A stretch of DNA of 64,000 bases from Erwinia pyrifoliae DSM 12163 (GCF_000026985.1 NC_017390.1:917363-981362), one strand, 5' to 3'. Counted from the first letter of the stretch, positions 36,183 through 45,261 are shown. Notes: generated by a model not told the origin, from the letters alone. Made by a program: numbers and translations.

Positions 36183-39100
36183 ATATTTTATTGATCGCCC
36201 AGTGTAACAAACGTGCGCTGGAAGACAGCCGCCGTATTCTCGATCAGTTTGCCGAACGTAAAGGCGACCGCAGCTGGCAAACGGCAATCACTCAGCAAGG
36301 ATTGCTGACGCTGCGTAAGCTGCTGCGCAAAACCGCGCGGCGTAATACCGCCGTGGCCTGCCACTGGATTAAAAGCAACGGTCAGAGCGAACTGCTGTGG
36401 ATTGTTGGCAACCTGCGCCGTTTTAACGCGCAAGGCGCGGTGCCTACGCATACCACCTCGCGTGATGTGCTGAAAAGCGCTGATGAAAACAGTTGGCACA
36501 GCGTGGAGGCTGTCAGCCTGCTGGCCGCTATTGCCGGGCTGTTTCATGATTTTGGTAAGGCCAACAGTCTGTTTCAGCAGATGCTTGTCGGGAAAAAAGG
36601 GGTAAAAAGCTTTCAGCCTTACCGCCATGAGTGGGTTTCGCTGCGGCTGTTCTGTGCCTGGGTCGCGGGGCGTGACGATCGGGCGTGGATCGCCGCCCTT
36701 AGTGACATTGGGCCACAGGATGAGCAGGCGATGCTGGCCGGGTTGCAGAAAGACGGTTTGATGCCAACCAAAAATCCTTTTGACCCCTTACCGCCGGTAG
36801 CTCGCGTGGTGGCGTGGCTGATCCTCTCACATCACCGTATGCCGGTTTACCCGAAAAAGGATGATTTACCGCCGCAGATGACCTGGCTGCCACCGGAACT
36901 GGAACACTGCGATGGCTGGCTGACCAGGGAGCTGGATGCGCTGTGGAATGCCCTCAATCATCATCATGACTGGAAACCCGCCGAACTTCAGGCGCAGTGG
37001 CAGTTCCCGCAGGGAACGCCGATGCAAAGCGGCCGCTGGTGCGGCAAAGCGCGTAAGATGGCACAGCGCCTGCTGGCCCAGCCGGCATGGCTGGCACAAA
37101 TCGATATCAATCAGCGCTTCAGCTGCCATATGGCGCGGCTGGCATTAATGCTGGCCGATCACGTTTACTCTCGGCAAGCGGCCACGCCGGGCTGGCAGGA
37201 CGCGGACTGTCTGCCGTATGCCAATACCGACAACGGCAGGCCGAAGCAGCGGCTGGATGAGCATAACATTGGCGTGGCGCAAAATGCCCTGCTGCTGGCG
37301 CGCAGCCTGCCGCATTTACGCAAAACCCTGCCGGCGATCGCCCGCCATAAGGGATTTAAAAAACGCAGTGAGAACTCAACATTCCGCTGGCAGGATAACG
37401 CCTGGCAGGCGACCTGCAATCTGCGCGATCGTGCCTTTCAACAGGGTTTTTTCGGCATCAATATGGCCTCGACCGGCTGCGGTAAAACCTTTGCCAATGC
37501 GCGCATTATGTATGCACTGTCCGATGAGCAAAAAGGGTGTCGCTTTGCGGTGGCGCTGGGCTTGCGAACCCTGACGCTGCAAACCGGCGATGCGCTGCGT
37601 GAAAAGCTGAAGCTGGAACAGGACGATCTGGCGGTACTGGTGGGTTCACAGGCGGTGACGCAGCTGCATCAGCAGGCTAAAGATAGCCCCACGCCGCCTG
37701 TCCCCGGTAGCGAGTCGGCCGCACCGCTGCCGGAGGAAAACCAGTACGTCAGCTACGAAGGCAGCCTTGATGACGGGCGCTTAAGCCGCTGGCTAAAGGA
37801 TAGCCCCCGGATAAATAAACTGCTGAGCGCCCCGGTACTGGTTACTACTATCGATCATTTAATCGGCGCGACCGAAGGGCTGCGCGGTGGCAAGCAGATA
37901 GCGCCAATGCTGAGACTGCTAACCTCGGATCTGGTGCTCGACGAACCGGATGATTTTGATATCGAGGATCAGCACGCGCTGTGCCGACTGGTGAACTGGG
38001 CGGGTATGCTGGGTTCGCGCGTACTGCTCTCCTCGGCAACCCTGCCGCCCGCGCTGGTGCTGGCGCTGTATAACGCTTACCGCAGCGGGCGCGAGGTTTT
38101 CCAGCACGCCTGTGGCCTGCCCGTCGACGGCAATATTTGCTGCGCATGGTTTGATGAAAATGCGGTGCTTACAGAGGATCTGCGCCTGCCGCAAGAGTTT
38201 ATGCAACAGCATCAAGAGTTTGTTGCGAGGCGGGTCAGCTGGCTGGCTAAGCAGCCGGTACTGAGGCGTGGCTGGATAGCGCCGGTGGCTCCCCCCGCCC
38301 GTGATGATGGGACAATTTACCGCCATATGGCGCAGGTGATTTTGCAGTCGATGATGACGCTGCATCATGCTCACCATCAGCGCCATCCGGTTTCGGGCAA
38401 GACGATATCGACAGGCGTGATCCGTCTCGCCAATATCAATCCGCTGGTGGCGGTGGCTCAGCAGCTGCTGGCGACCGGGGCGGCGGAAGATACCCATATC
38501 CACTACTGTGTTTATCATAGCCAGCACCCGCTGGCGATGCGTTCGCATTTTGAACAGCGGCTGGATGCCACCTTAACCCGCCATCAGCCCGAGGCGATCT
38601 GGCAGGTGGCGGAGATCGCCGAAGCGCTGGAACAACATCCGCAGCAGCATCATCTGTTTGTGGTGTTGGCGACCTCGGTAGCGGAAGTGGGCCGCGATCA
38701 CGACTACGACTGGGCGATTGCCGAACCCAGCTCGATGCGCTCGCTGATCCAGCTGGCGGGCAGGGTACAGCGCCATCGTCAGCAGGAAGCACAGAGCGAA
38801 AATATCCATATGTTGCAGCAGAATATTCGCTCATTAAAGGCGCGGGATAGCCAAAAGCCTGCTTACTGCCAACCGGGGTTTGAGCACAAAGACTATATGC
38901 TGGCGAGCCACGATTTACAGCAGATTCTGGACAAAGAACAGTATCAGACAATCAGCGCCATCCCACGTATTCAGCAGCGCCGGGAGGCGAAGAAACGCCA
39001 ACCCTTTACTAATCTGGCCGATCTGGAACACCAACGGCTGATGGTGGAATTGCAGGGAAAGCAGGACAAGAAGGACAAGCAGGTAAAGCAGGATAAGCCG

Positions 39101-39490
39101 CTGCCATACTGCGCCGCGTTGTGGTGGCGCGAACAGGCCAGCTGGTGCGGTGAAATGCAGCGGCATAAGCCGTTTCGTCAGTCGCAGCCTGAGGATATGC
39201 ACTTTATGCTGATAGCTGAGGAGGGTGATCAGCCAGAAATATGGCAGCCTGACGATGGCCCGTCCGGGCGCAAACAGAGCATGATGACATATCCCGACCT
39301 GACGTTCGCCGCCGGGATCAGCGCCTGGATTGCCCCGGACTATCAGCAGGTCTGGCAGCAGCTGGCCGACAGCCTGACGATGGAGCTGGAGGAGGTCAGT
39401 CTGCGCTTTGGTGAAATTATGCTGCGGAGCGGCCGCGACGACGAAATATGGCATTTTCATCCGCTATTAGGCGTGTTTAAGGCGCAGTAG
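36179..39490 (+). CDS. cas3f: Cas2-Cas3 fusion nuclease-helicase, type I-F
   Basis: This 1103-residue fusion has an N-terminal Cas2 domain (about 1-90, MNILLIAQCNKRALEDSRR), an HD nuclease and an SF2 helicase. HD residues are His123-Asp124 in LFHDFGK, with ILSHHR downstream. Walker A is ASTGCGKT at 430-437, the DExD motif is DEPD at 588-591, motif III is SSATLPP, and motif VI is QLAGRVQRHR. It acts both in spacer acquisition with Cas1f and in target degradation. In known I-F loci csy1 follows directly. Here a 1.1 kb insert with brnTA lies between them. Confidence 0.97.
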   Translation: MNILLIAQCNKRALEDSRRILDQFAERKGDRSWQTAITQQGLLTLRKLLRKTARRNTAVACHWIKSNGQSELLWIVGNLRRFNAQGAVPTHTTSRDVLKSADENSWHSVEAVSLLAAIAGLFHDFGKANSLFQQMLVGKKGVKSFQPYRHEWVSLRLFCAWVAGRDDRAWIAALSDIGPQDEQAMLAGLQKDGLMPTKNPFDPLPPVARVVAWLILSHHRMPVYPKKDDLPPQMTWLPPELEHCDGWLTRELDALWNALNHHHDWKPAELQAQWQFPQGTPMQSGRWCGKARKMAQRLLAQPAWLAQIDINQRFSCHMARLALMLADHVYSRQAATPGWQDADCLPYANTDNGRPKQRLDEHNIGVAQNALLLARSLPHLRKTLPAIARHKGFKKRSENSTFRWQDNAWQATCNLRDRAFQQGFFGINMASTGCGKTFANARIMYALSDEQKGCRFAVALGLRTLTLQTGDALREKLKLEQDDLAVLVGSQAVTQLHQQAKDSPTPPVPGSESAAPLPEENQYVSYEGSLDDGRLSRWLKDSPRINKLLSAPVLVTTIDHLIGATEGLRGGKQIAPMLRLLTSDLVLDEPDDFDIEDQHALCRLVNWAGMLGSRVLLSSATLPPALVLALYNAYRSGREVFQHACGLPVDGNICCAWFDENAVLTEDLRLPQEFMQQHQEFVARRVSWLAKQPVLRRGWIAPVAPPARDDGTIYRHMAQVILQSMMTLHHAHHQRHPVSGKTISTGVIRLANINPLVAVAQQLLATGAAEDTHIHYCVYHSQHPLAMRSHFEQRLDATLTRHQPEAIWQVAEIAEALEQHPQQHHLFVVLATSVAEVGRDHDYDWAIAEPSSMRSLIQLAGRVQRHRQQEAQSENIHMLQQNIRSLKARDSQKPAYCQPGFEHKDYMLASHDLQQILDKEQYQTISAIPRIQQRREAKKRQPFTNLADLEHQRLMVELQGKQDKKDKQVKQDKPLPYCAALWWREQASWCGEMQRHKPFRQSQPEDMHFMLIAEEGDQPEIWQPDDGPSGRKQSMMTYPDLTFAAGISAWIAPDYQQVWQQLADSLTMELEEVSLRFGEIMLRSGRDDEIWHFHPLLGVFKAQ

Positions 39491-39530
39491 ATCGCCAGCC
39501 TTGCTCTACGCGCTACCGGTCACAGAGACT

Positions 39531-39564
39531 TTGACTTTATCTTTTTTGTAGGTACATTAATGTA
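39531..39564 (+). promoter_or_regulatory. brnTA promoter with overlapping palindromic operator
   Basis: TTGACT (39531-39536) and TACATT (39553-39558) are separated by 16 bases. The -10 lies within the perfect palindrome TACATTAATGTA (39553-39564), which runs into the brnT start codon. This is a good candidate for the operator bound by the BrnA antitoxin. The promoter starts 40 bases after the cas2-3 stop, so brnTA has its own transcription. Confidence 0.6.
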
Positions 39565-39842
39565 TGGATATCTGCTACGATCCTGACAAGGATGTGAAAA
39601 ACAGACGTAAGCACGGCTATTCGCTTGCCGACAGCGCCTTGCTGGACTGGGATGAGATGGTCGTATATGAAGATAATCGGCAGCCTTATGATGAGATCCG
39701 GTTGATTGGTTTAACCTATGGCCTTGCCCGGCTGGGTAACAGAATTTTTTCCGTCTGTTTTACCGAGCATGAAGAGGTTTACCGGATAATCAGTTTGCGC
39801 CTTGCCACCAGGAAGGAGATTCAGCGTTATGCCGAAACTTAA
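39564..39842 (+). CDS. brnT: BrnT family toxin
   Basis: This 92-residue RelE-fold ribonuclease toxin has the BrnT pattern: an N-terminal strand (MDICYDPDKDVKNRRKHG) with the RKHG motif, followed by SLADSALLDWDEMVV, a GLARLGNRIFSVCFTE central sheet and the terminal ISLRLATRKEIQRY. It overlaps brnA by 14 bases. The toxin-first order is typical of BrnTA. It sits inside the I-F cas locus, between cas2-3 and csy1. Confidence 0.9.
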   Translation: MDICYDPDKDVKNRRKHGYSLADSALLDWDEMVVYEDNRQPYDEIRLIGLTYGLARLGNRIFSVCFTEHEEVYRIISLRLATRKEIQRYAET

Positions 39843-40125
39843 GCCGGGAACCGTCTTCCCCAGCGCAGAAGAAGACGCAAAAATTTATGCCGCCGTGGCG
39901 GATGATGAAGACAGCATGCTGCTGGAAGATCCGCAGCTGAAACTGACGCCGTTGAAAAAGCGCGGTCGTCCGCAAAAAGCACAGCCGAAGATTGCGGTAA
40001 GCGTGCGCTATACGCCAGAGGTGATCAGCGCGTTTAAAGCATCAGGCGCGGGCTGGCAAACGCGGATGGATGTGGCGCTACAGGACTGGTTAAAGACCCA
40101 TCGGCCAACAGAAATAAAACTTTGA
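39829..40125 (+). CDS. brnA: BrnA family antitoxin
   Basis: This 98-residue antitoxin starts at ATG 39829 (MPKLKPGTVFPSAEEDAKIY), overlapping brnT. The N-terminal acidic part would bind BrnT. The C-terminal part is a ribbon-helix-helix-like DNA-binding domain (KIAVSVRYTPEVISAFKASG then WQTRMDVALQDWLKTH), as in BrnA. It should neutralise BrnT and repress the promoter at 39531-39564. An upstream in-frame ATG at 39802 lies within brnT and lacks a better ribosome site. Confidence 0.88.
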   Translation: MPKLKPGTVFPSAEEDAKIYAAVADDEDSMLLEDPQLKLTPLKKRGRPQKAQPKIAVSVRYTPEVISAFKASGAGWQTRMDVALQDWLKTHRPTEIKL

Positions 40126-40173
40126 AGAAAAGAGAACGGCATCCGTAAGGGTGCCGTTTTTACTATAAAAATC

Positions 40174-40256
40174 AATAATTTCTGCCTGTACGGCAGTGGA
40201 AAAAGCAAAAATAGATATTTTAAATTTATTTCTAAGCTGCTTGTTCAGCAGTGCTG
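40174..40256 (-). repeat. Second degenerate type I-F mini-array, inverted, after brnA
   Basis: On the minus strand a pseudo-repeat spans 40256-40229 and shares 23 identical bases (CTGCTGAACAAGC... to TTAGAAA) with the one at 34976-35003. A second one begins at 40201 with CCACTGCCGTACAGGCAG. The two are 55 bases apart, giving a 27-base A/T-rich pseudo-spacer. It points towards brnA and cas2-3, so it is inverted relative to the left copy and the two bracket cas1-cas2-3-brnTA. The hairpin stem CTGCT/AGCAG is intact. Confidence 0.65.
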
Positions 40257-40583
40257 GCAAGAGTACAGCATAACTTTTCCCGCTATCAAGATTTTTAACC
40301 ATGTCGGGCCAGAATCTCTGGCTCCCATTCCCCGAGCGTAAAAATTCAGCAAATCTGGTGGCACTGGGTCTCAGTCTGAGGTATATTTGTGGGATAGTTA
40401 TTTTATATTTAGGGGTTAAGTTTTGGGTGCGCTGCTTAGAAATATACTTTGGGTCGTTATAGGTTTGGCTATCATAATACTGGCGTGTAATTCGCGAGTT
40501 GATTCTCTCAGTATTAACGTTAACTTAAATATCATAAAGTTATAGCGATTTTGGAGTTTAATCCGCACATAAAAGGAGACCAT
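40257..40583. other. A/T-rich region upstream of csy1
   Basis: There is no gene of ordinary size. It contains a third repeat-like fragment (GCTGCTTAGAAA, 40431-40442), a possible 40-codon hydrophobic ORF (40423-40545) and the palindrome TTAACGTTAA (40514-40523). It also has the ribosome site AAAGGAG (40572-40578) for csy1. It should hold the promoter of csy1-csy2-csy3-cas6f. Confidence 0.6.
40423..40545 (+). CDS. Candidate 40-residue hydrophobic peptide upstream of csy1
   Basis: A frame starting with TTG, 7 bases after AGGGG, encodes MGALLRNILWVVIGLAIIIL followed by ACNSRVDSLSINVNLNIIKL. This is a basic N-terminus, one membrane helix and a possible lipobox-like LAC. A TAA two codons upstream fixes the start. 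Codon 6 is a rare AGA that comes from a CTTAGAAA repeat-like fragment, and codon 8 is a rare ATA. The stop is 38 bases before csy1. No family is recognised, and it may be a chance ORF in A/T-rich DNA. Confidence 0.3.
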   Translation: MGALLRNILWVVIGLAIIILACNSRVDSLSINVNLNIIKL

Positions 40584-41933
40584 ATGCTGCGAGAGACCTT
40601 AGCGTCTTTTATCACCAGCTATATTGCCGCCCGGAAAACGGCAAAGCTGGAAGCTTTCGATAAAGAGAGCGCGAAAAAACTGGCCGCGTTAGCGTCAGAG
40701 GATCAAATCAGCGTACTGCGCCAGCAGCTTCAGCAGCAGCGTGCCGAGCTGGAGCAAAAGTACCAGCCGCAGGCCTGGCTTAGCGATGCCGCCAGCCGCG
40801 CCGGGCAGATCAACCTGGTCACCCACGCGGCAAAATTTACCCATAGCGATGCCCGCGGCAGCAGCATATTTGCCAGCAGCAGTGTCCAGCATGAAATGTA
40901 TCTCTCCACCGCAGCCCTGCAAAAACCGGCGCTTGATGTCGTTGGAAACGCGGCAATTCTTGACGTTGCCAAACTGCTGCAAACTGAGGTGGAAGGGAAC
41001 TCATTAATTGCCAGCCTGCAACGCGGCGACTACTCCGCGCTGGAGTCGCTGACCGATAACCCGGAACTGTGCGCCAGCTGGGTCAATGGATTTAAGCAGG
41101 TGCTGGTTGACCGCCAGCCGGCCAGCCATAAGCTGGCCAAACAGATCTACTTTCCCATTGCTGACGGGCAGTATCATCTGCTCAGCCCGCTGTTCTCTTC
41201 CGCGCTGGCTCATGCCCTGAATCAACGTATTATCAGCGCCAAATTTAGTGAAGAAGCCAAAACGGCGCGAGCCGCCCTGAAGGCGAAAAGCTGGCATGAC
41301 GGCCCGGTAGTTGCTTATCCGGGCACCGCCATCACCCAGTTTGGCGGCACCAAGCCGCAGAATATTTCCTATTTAAACAGCGTGCGCGGCGGGAAAGTCT
41401 GGTTATTGCCCTGTGCGCCGCCGGTGTGGCAAACCCAGAGTCAGCCGCCGTCACAGCACAAATCGATCTTTAACTTTTCCAACGACTTTTCCCGCCAGTC
41501 CTGGCCGGTTATTCAGCGACTGAAGCACTTTTTACGCAGGGTCAAAACGCTGGACAGTACGCTGGACATTCGCCAGCAGCGCCTGGCGATGACCGATGAG
41601 ATTATCGATATCCTGTTTAACTATGTGGCCGGGTTGCAAAACCAGACGGATCTGCGTGGCTGGAGCGCACATCCTGACTGCGTACTGAAACGTTCGCAGC
41701 AGCTGTGGCTTGACCCGTGGCGCAGCCAGGATGATGCGGAATTTCAGTTCGAGCGTGAGGGCGGCGACTGGAAAAACGAAGTGGCGCGCGATTTCGGCCA
41801 CTGGCTAAGCCGTCATTTACACAGTGACAAGCTGAATATGGGCGAGACGGAACGCCGCCACTTCTCCACCGCTCCGCTGTTTAAGCAGCGGCTGCGCGAG
41901 CTGGAAAAAGACCTTGCGGAGGATCTGTCATGA
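40584..41933 (+). CDS. csy1: Csy1 (Cas8f), type I-F Cascade large subunit
   Basis: This 449-residue large subunit of the Csy complex recognises the PAM with Csy2. It starts [18 protein letters not shown] after AAAGGAG. It contains [21 protein letters not shown], the hallmark of Csy1. An in-frame ATG at 40551 lies upstream of the ribosome site and is not used. Its stop overlaps the csy2 ATG (ATGA). Confidence 0.96.
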   Translation: MLRETLASFITSYIAARKTAKLEAFDKESAKKLAALASEDQISVLRQQLQQQRAELEQKYQPQAWLSDAASRAGQINLVTHAAKFTHSDARGSSIFASSSVQHEMYLSTAALQKPALDVVGNAAILDVAKLLQTEVEGNSLIASLQRGDYSALESLTDNPELCASWVNGFKQVLVDRQPASHKLAKQIYFPIADGQYHLLSPLFSSALAHALNQRIISAKFSEEAKTARAALKAKSWHDGPVVAYPGTAITQFGGTKPQNISYLNSVRGGKVWLLPCAPPVWQTQSQPPSQHKSIFNFSNDFSRQSWPVIQRLKHFLRRVKTLDSTLDIRQQRLAMTDEIIDILFNYVAGLQNQTDLRGWSAHPDCVLKRSQQLWLDPWRSQDDAEFQFEREGGDWKNEVARDFGHWLSRHLHSDKLNMGETERRHFSTAPLFKQRLRELEKDLAEDLS

Positions 41934-42874
41934 GCGCGCTGATTGTCTTACGCCATCTGCGGGTGGAAAACGCCAATGCCATTGCCGGCCTGACCTGGGG
42001 CTTTCCGGCCATCACTCATTTCCTCGGCTTTACCCATGCCTTATCGCGCAAGCTACAGCAGAGCCACAATATCACCCTGTCCGGCTGCGGGGTGATTTGC
42101 CATCAGCAGCAGGTGCATGCCTATACATCAGGGCAAGACTACTGGTTTGCCCTCACCCGTAATCCATTGACCAAAGAAGCAAAAATCGCCGCCTTTAATG
42201 AAGAGGGGCGGATGCATATGACGGTTTCGCTGCTGGTGGAGTGCCACGGCAGCATTGTCGGTGGCGAACAGGGGGCAGCAGAGCTGATGCAAACGCTGGC
42301 TAATCTGTGCCAGCGTTTCCGGCTGGCTGGCGGTACGGTCACCTCGGTCGGCCAGGTGCAGATAAGCGGCTGGCCGCAGGATGACGGTGAGACGCGCAGA
42401 ATAATGCGCCGCCTGCTGCCCGGTTTCGCCTTGCTGGATCGCTCCGCGCTGCTGGCGGCACATCATAGCCAGCCGCCGCAGGCGGAGATGCTGGATACCT
42501 GGCTTGATTTTGCCGCCTTAAAAATGCAGGCGGATGACGGGGCCACGCCAGCGGACGGCAACGTGCAGTGGCAATACCAGCCGAAACCCGGCACCGGCTA
42601 TCTGGTGCCGCTGATGACCGGCTATCGCGCCATCTCGCCGCTCTGTCCGCCGGGAGAGGTGGCCAACAGCCGGGATAACGAAACGCCGTTTCGTTTTACC
42701 GAGGCCGTGTACGGCGTGGGCGAGTGGCGCGGGCTGCACCGCATTGATGATTTACGCCATCTGCTGTGGCGCTATCACCATCAGGACGAGTATTACCTGT
42801 GCCGCAGCGAAGAAACAGCGTGCGACCAGGATTATCCTGACGACGATGAAGATGATGACATCAACTACAACTAA
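41930..42874 (+). CDS. csy2: Csy2 (Cas5f)
   Basis: This 314-residue Cas5-like subunit binds the crRNA 5' handle with Csy1. The start [20 protein letters not shown] and the next segment [20 protein letters not shown] match the family. It ends in an acidic tail ([10 protein letters not shown]). It overlaps csy1 by 4 bases and is followed by csy3 after 23 bases. Confidence 0.96.
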   Translation: MSALIVLRHLRVENANAIAGLTWGFPAITHFLGFTHALSRKLQQSHNITLSGCGVICHQQQVHAYTSGQDYWFALTRNPLTKEAKIAAFNEEGRMHMTVSLLVECHGSIVGGEQGAAELMQTLANLCQRFRLAGGTVTSVGQVQISGWPQDDGETRRIMRRLLPGFALLDRSALLAAHHSQPPQAEMLDTWLDFAALKMQADDGATPADGNVQWQYQPKPGTGYLVPLMTGYRAISPLCPPGEVANSRDNETPFRFTEAVYGVGEWRGLHRIDDLRHLLWRYHHQDEYYLCRSEETACDQDYPDDDEDDDINYN

Positions 42875-42897
42875 TTTGACTTTATAAGGAAATAATC

Positions 42898-43902
42898 ATG
42901 GCTAAATCAGCTATTAAAACCGCCTCCGTGCTGGCCTTCGAGCGCAAGTTATCTAACTCTGATGCCATTATGCTGGCTGGCAAATGGCAGGACGAGCAAA
43001 ACTGGACGCCGATAAAAATTCAGGAGAAAGCGGTGCGCGGCACCATCTCCAACCGCCTGAAAAACGCCATCGCCAGCGATCCGCTAAAACTGGATGCGGA
43101 GATCCAAAAACCGAATCTTCAGAGGGTTGATGTGGCCGCGCTGCCTTATAACTGCGACAGCTTAAAAGTCTGCTTTACCCTGCGGGTGCTGAGCGGCCTT
43201 GCCACACCGGCGGTATGTAACGACAGGGCGTACCAGGCAGCGCTGGCTGCGGTGATTGACGGCTATATTGCCCGGCACGGCTTCAGCACGCTGGCCGCGC
43301 GCTACGCTGAAAACATCGCTAACGGGCGCTTCTTATGGCGCAACCGCCTGGGTGCCGGGCGAATTGCGGTGCAGGTGACCAGCGGCGAAAAATGCTGGCA
43401 GTTTGACAGCTATGACTACAGTCTGCAGGCATTCAGTCAGCCACAGGGAGATTTACTGGAGCTGGCACAGGCGATTGAACAGGGGCTGAGCGGTAACAGC
43501 TTTGCGCTGTTTAACGTTGAGGCCCGGGTGTATCTCGGCAACGGTCAGGAGGTCTTCCCTTCGCAGGAGCTGGTGCTGGATGGCAACAGTAAAAAAAGCA
43601 AGCTTCTCTACCAGATTGACGGCACGGCGGCCATCCACTCGCAGAAAATTGGCAATGCGCTGCGCACCATCGATAGCTGGTATCCGGACGCGGATGAACT
43701 GGATGAAGGGCCGATCTCCGTTGAACCTTATGGCTCGGTGACCAGCCGGGGCATCGCTTACCGTCAGCCGATAAAGAAAATGGATTTTTATAACCTGCTG
43801 GATAACTGGGTGACCAAAGATAAAGAACCGGATACGGAGCAGCAGCACTACGTGATGGCTATTTTGATCCGTGGTGGCGTATTCGGTGAGAAAAGCGAGT
43901 AG
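42898..43902 (+). CDS. csy3: Csy3 (Cas7f), backbone subunit
   Basis: The 334-residue backbone protein coats the crRNA spacer as six copies. It has the family start [20 protein letters not shown] and [13 protein letters not shown]. It also has [18 protein letters not shown] and the C-terminal [14 protein letters not shown] ribosome site (AAGGAAA) precedes the ATG. Confidence 0.96.
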   Translation: MAKSAIKTASVLAFERKLSNSDAIMLAGKWQDEQNWTPIKIQEKAVRGTISNRLKNAIASDPLKLDAEIQKPNLQRVDVAALPYNCDSLKVCFTLRVLSGLATPAVCNDRAYQAALAAVIDGYIARHGFSTLAARYAENIANGRFLWRNRLGAGRIAVQVTSGEKCWQFDSYDYSLQAFSQPQGDLLELAQAIEQGLSGNSFALFNVEARVYLGNGQEVFPSQELVLDGNSKKSKLLYQIDGTAAIHSQKIGNALRTIDSWYPDADELDEGPISVEPYGSVTSRGIAYRQPIKKMDFYNLLDNWVTKDKEPDTEQQHYVMAILIRGGVFGEKSE

Positions 43903-43910
43903 GGGGCTTT

Positions 43911-44465
43911 ATGGATCATTATCAGGATATTCGCGTGCGGGTGGATGAGGAGAACGGTGAAGCGGTGCTGCTGGCACAGGTATTTATGCATCTGCATCAG
44001 GTACTGATGCGGGCGGCGAATGGCCGTATCGGTATCAGCTTCCCCAATGTAAAGCGGACGCTGGGCGACCGCATCCGGCTGCACGGCACGCTGGATGATT
44101 TAAGCGCACTACAGCAAAGCGGCTGGAATAAGTGTCTTAGGGATTATATCGCCTGTAGCGATATCGCCCCGGTTCCGAAGGGGGCGGCGTGGCGCACCGT
44201 CCGGCGCGTCCAGGTGAAAAGTAGCGCTGAACGCCTGCGCCGCCGTTCGGTAAATAAAGGCTGGCTAAGCGAACAGGAAGCCGCAGAGCGAATCAGCGTA
44301 CTCAACGAGCAGCGCAGTAATTTGCCGTTTTTGCAGATAAAGAGTGGTTCTAATGGTCAGGCCTGGCGGCTGTTTATTGAACATGGCTCGCTGGTATCTG
44401 CCCCCAGCGATGGCAGCTTTAGTTCCTATGGGTTAAGCGCCGCTGCTACCATCCCCTGGTTTTGA
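43911..44465 (+). CDS. cas6f: crRNA endoribonuclease Cas6f (Csy4)
   Basis: This 184-residue ribonuclease cuts the I-F repeat at the base of its hairpin. The catalytic histidine is His29 in VFMHLHQVL, the same number as in Pseudomonas Csy4. The arginine-rich helix that reads the RNA stem is seen in [15 protein letters not shown]. It ends [11 protein letters not shown], a typical C-terminus. It follows csy3 by 8 bases and ends the operon, just before the leader of array 4. Confidence 0.96.
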   Translation: MDHYQDIRVRVDEENGEAVLLAQVFMHLHQVLMRAANGRIGISFPNVKRTLGDRIRLHGTLDDLSALQQSGWNKCLRDYIACSDIAPVPKGAAWRTVRRVQVKSSAERLRRRSVNKGWLSEQEAAERISVLNEQRSNLPFLQIKSGSNGQAWRLFIEHGSLVSAPSDGSFSSYGLSAAATIPWF

Positions 44466-44594
44466 CCCTTTTTTTTCGGCTAACGCTAACCTGTTGATTT
44501 CAGGTGGCGTTAGCATAGCGGTTTAAAAAAGGGTTTTACTGCGCATTTTAGGTTTTTAACTTGTTTTATAGCGAGTTAGTCTGCTTTACTAACG
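44465..44594 (+). promoter_or_regulatory. Leader of CRISPR array 4 (type I-F) with nested inverted repeats and IHF site
   Basis: Three nested inverted repeats are visible: ACCCTTTTTT/AAAAAAGGGT, GCTAACGC/GCGTTAGC and ACCTG/CAGGT, centred near 44500. They contain an exact IHF consensus on the minus strand (plus-strand TAACCTGTTGATT, 44487-44499). It ends 96 bases before the first repeat, the same distance as at array 3. The left arm of the outermost repeat touches the cas6f stop, so the structure could also terminate the cas operon. Confidence 0.65.
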
Positions 44595-44922
44595 GTTCAC
44601 TGCCGTACAGGCAGCTTAGAAATCGGCGCTGCCGCTGCTCAAACTCGCCGTGCTGTTCACTGCCGTACAGGCAGCTTAGAAAACCATCACTGACAGCGAA
44701 GCCCGGAATAAACCCTTCACTGCCGTACAGGCAGCTTAGAAAAGTCCCGGCACCACCTCAGCGCCCAGCCCTGTGTTCACTGCCGTACAGGCAGCTTAGA
44801 AAAGCTAGAGGGGGTAAATAGCGTGGACTACAGCGTTCACTGCCGTACAGGCAGCTTAGAAAAAGTCGCGAACAGATTTCGGGGGGTTTTTGCAGTTCAC
44901 TGCCGCACAGGCAGCTTATTAA
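44595..44922 (+). CRISPR. CRISPR array 4, type I-F, 6 repeats and 5 spacers
   Basis: The 28-base repeats start GTTCACTGCCG, carry TACAGGCAGC and end TTAGAAA, every 60 bases. The third (44715) starts with C instead of G. The last (44895) has GCACAG and ends CTTATTAA, marking the leader-distal end. The main repeat form is GTACAG, while array 3 is mostly GCACAG. The array reads away from cas6f, in the same direction as the operon. Confidence 0.98.
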
Positions 44923-45261
44923 GGATTCAATAACCCATTCCCTTGCCTGAGTGTATGCTATGCACCACGGGCTTCTCGTTAAATGCACATTATGCTGACA
45001 GGCAGAAAATATGTTATCCGTGGCGCATCTCTGGCAGCGCCAGCTGTTCCATCGGTGCGCCTGACCTTACCTGTGCAGTGCAGTCTCACCGCCGTTGTAT
45101 GCGGAAATTATTAAGACGGTTGTTTCACGGCAGTTAAATCAGCTGAATGTAAATAAGAAAAACCCCCGGTTAAAGTTCTTAATTTGAGCATTTTTATCGC
45201 GGGTTTTTTCACGGTTTTTTTACAACTCATTAAGAATAATCTTATATATATTTTGTGCTCA
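44923..45261. other. Region between array 4 and small ORF, no clear gene
   Basis: No intact gene is found. A short plus-strand frame around 45080-45175 reads like the end of a protein (SPPLYAEIIKTVVSRQLNQL) but has a stop shortly upstream, so it may be a gene remnant. ACCCCCGG and CGCGGG with TTTTTT (45160-45213) form an imperfect terminator-like structure. Confidence 0.4.

Noticed and set aside
34976..40256. Mini-arrays as terminal inverted repeats of a transposon
   Set aside because: No transposase is present, similarity is limited to the repeat cores rather than the outer ends, and no target-site duplication is visible. A regulatory RNA reading fits better, though past mobility is not excluded.
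45004..45180. Possible remnant coding sequence (SPPLYAEIIKTVVSRQLNQL)
   Set aside because: A stop lies just upstream and no start or family match is recognised. Too short to call a pseudogene.
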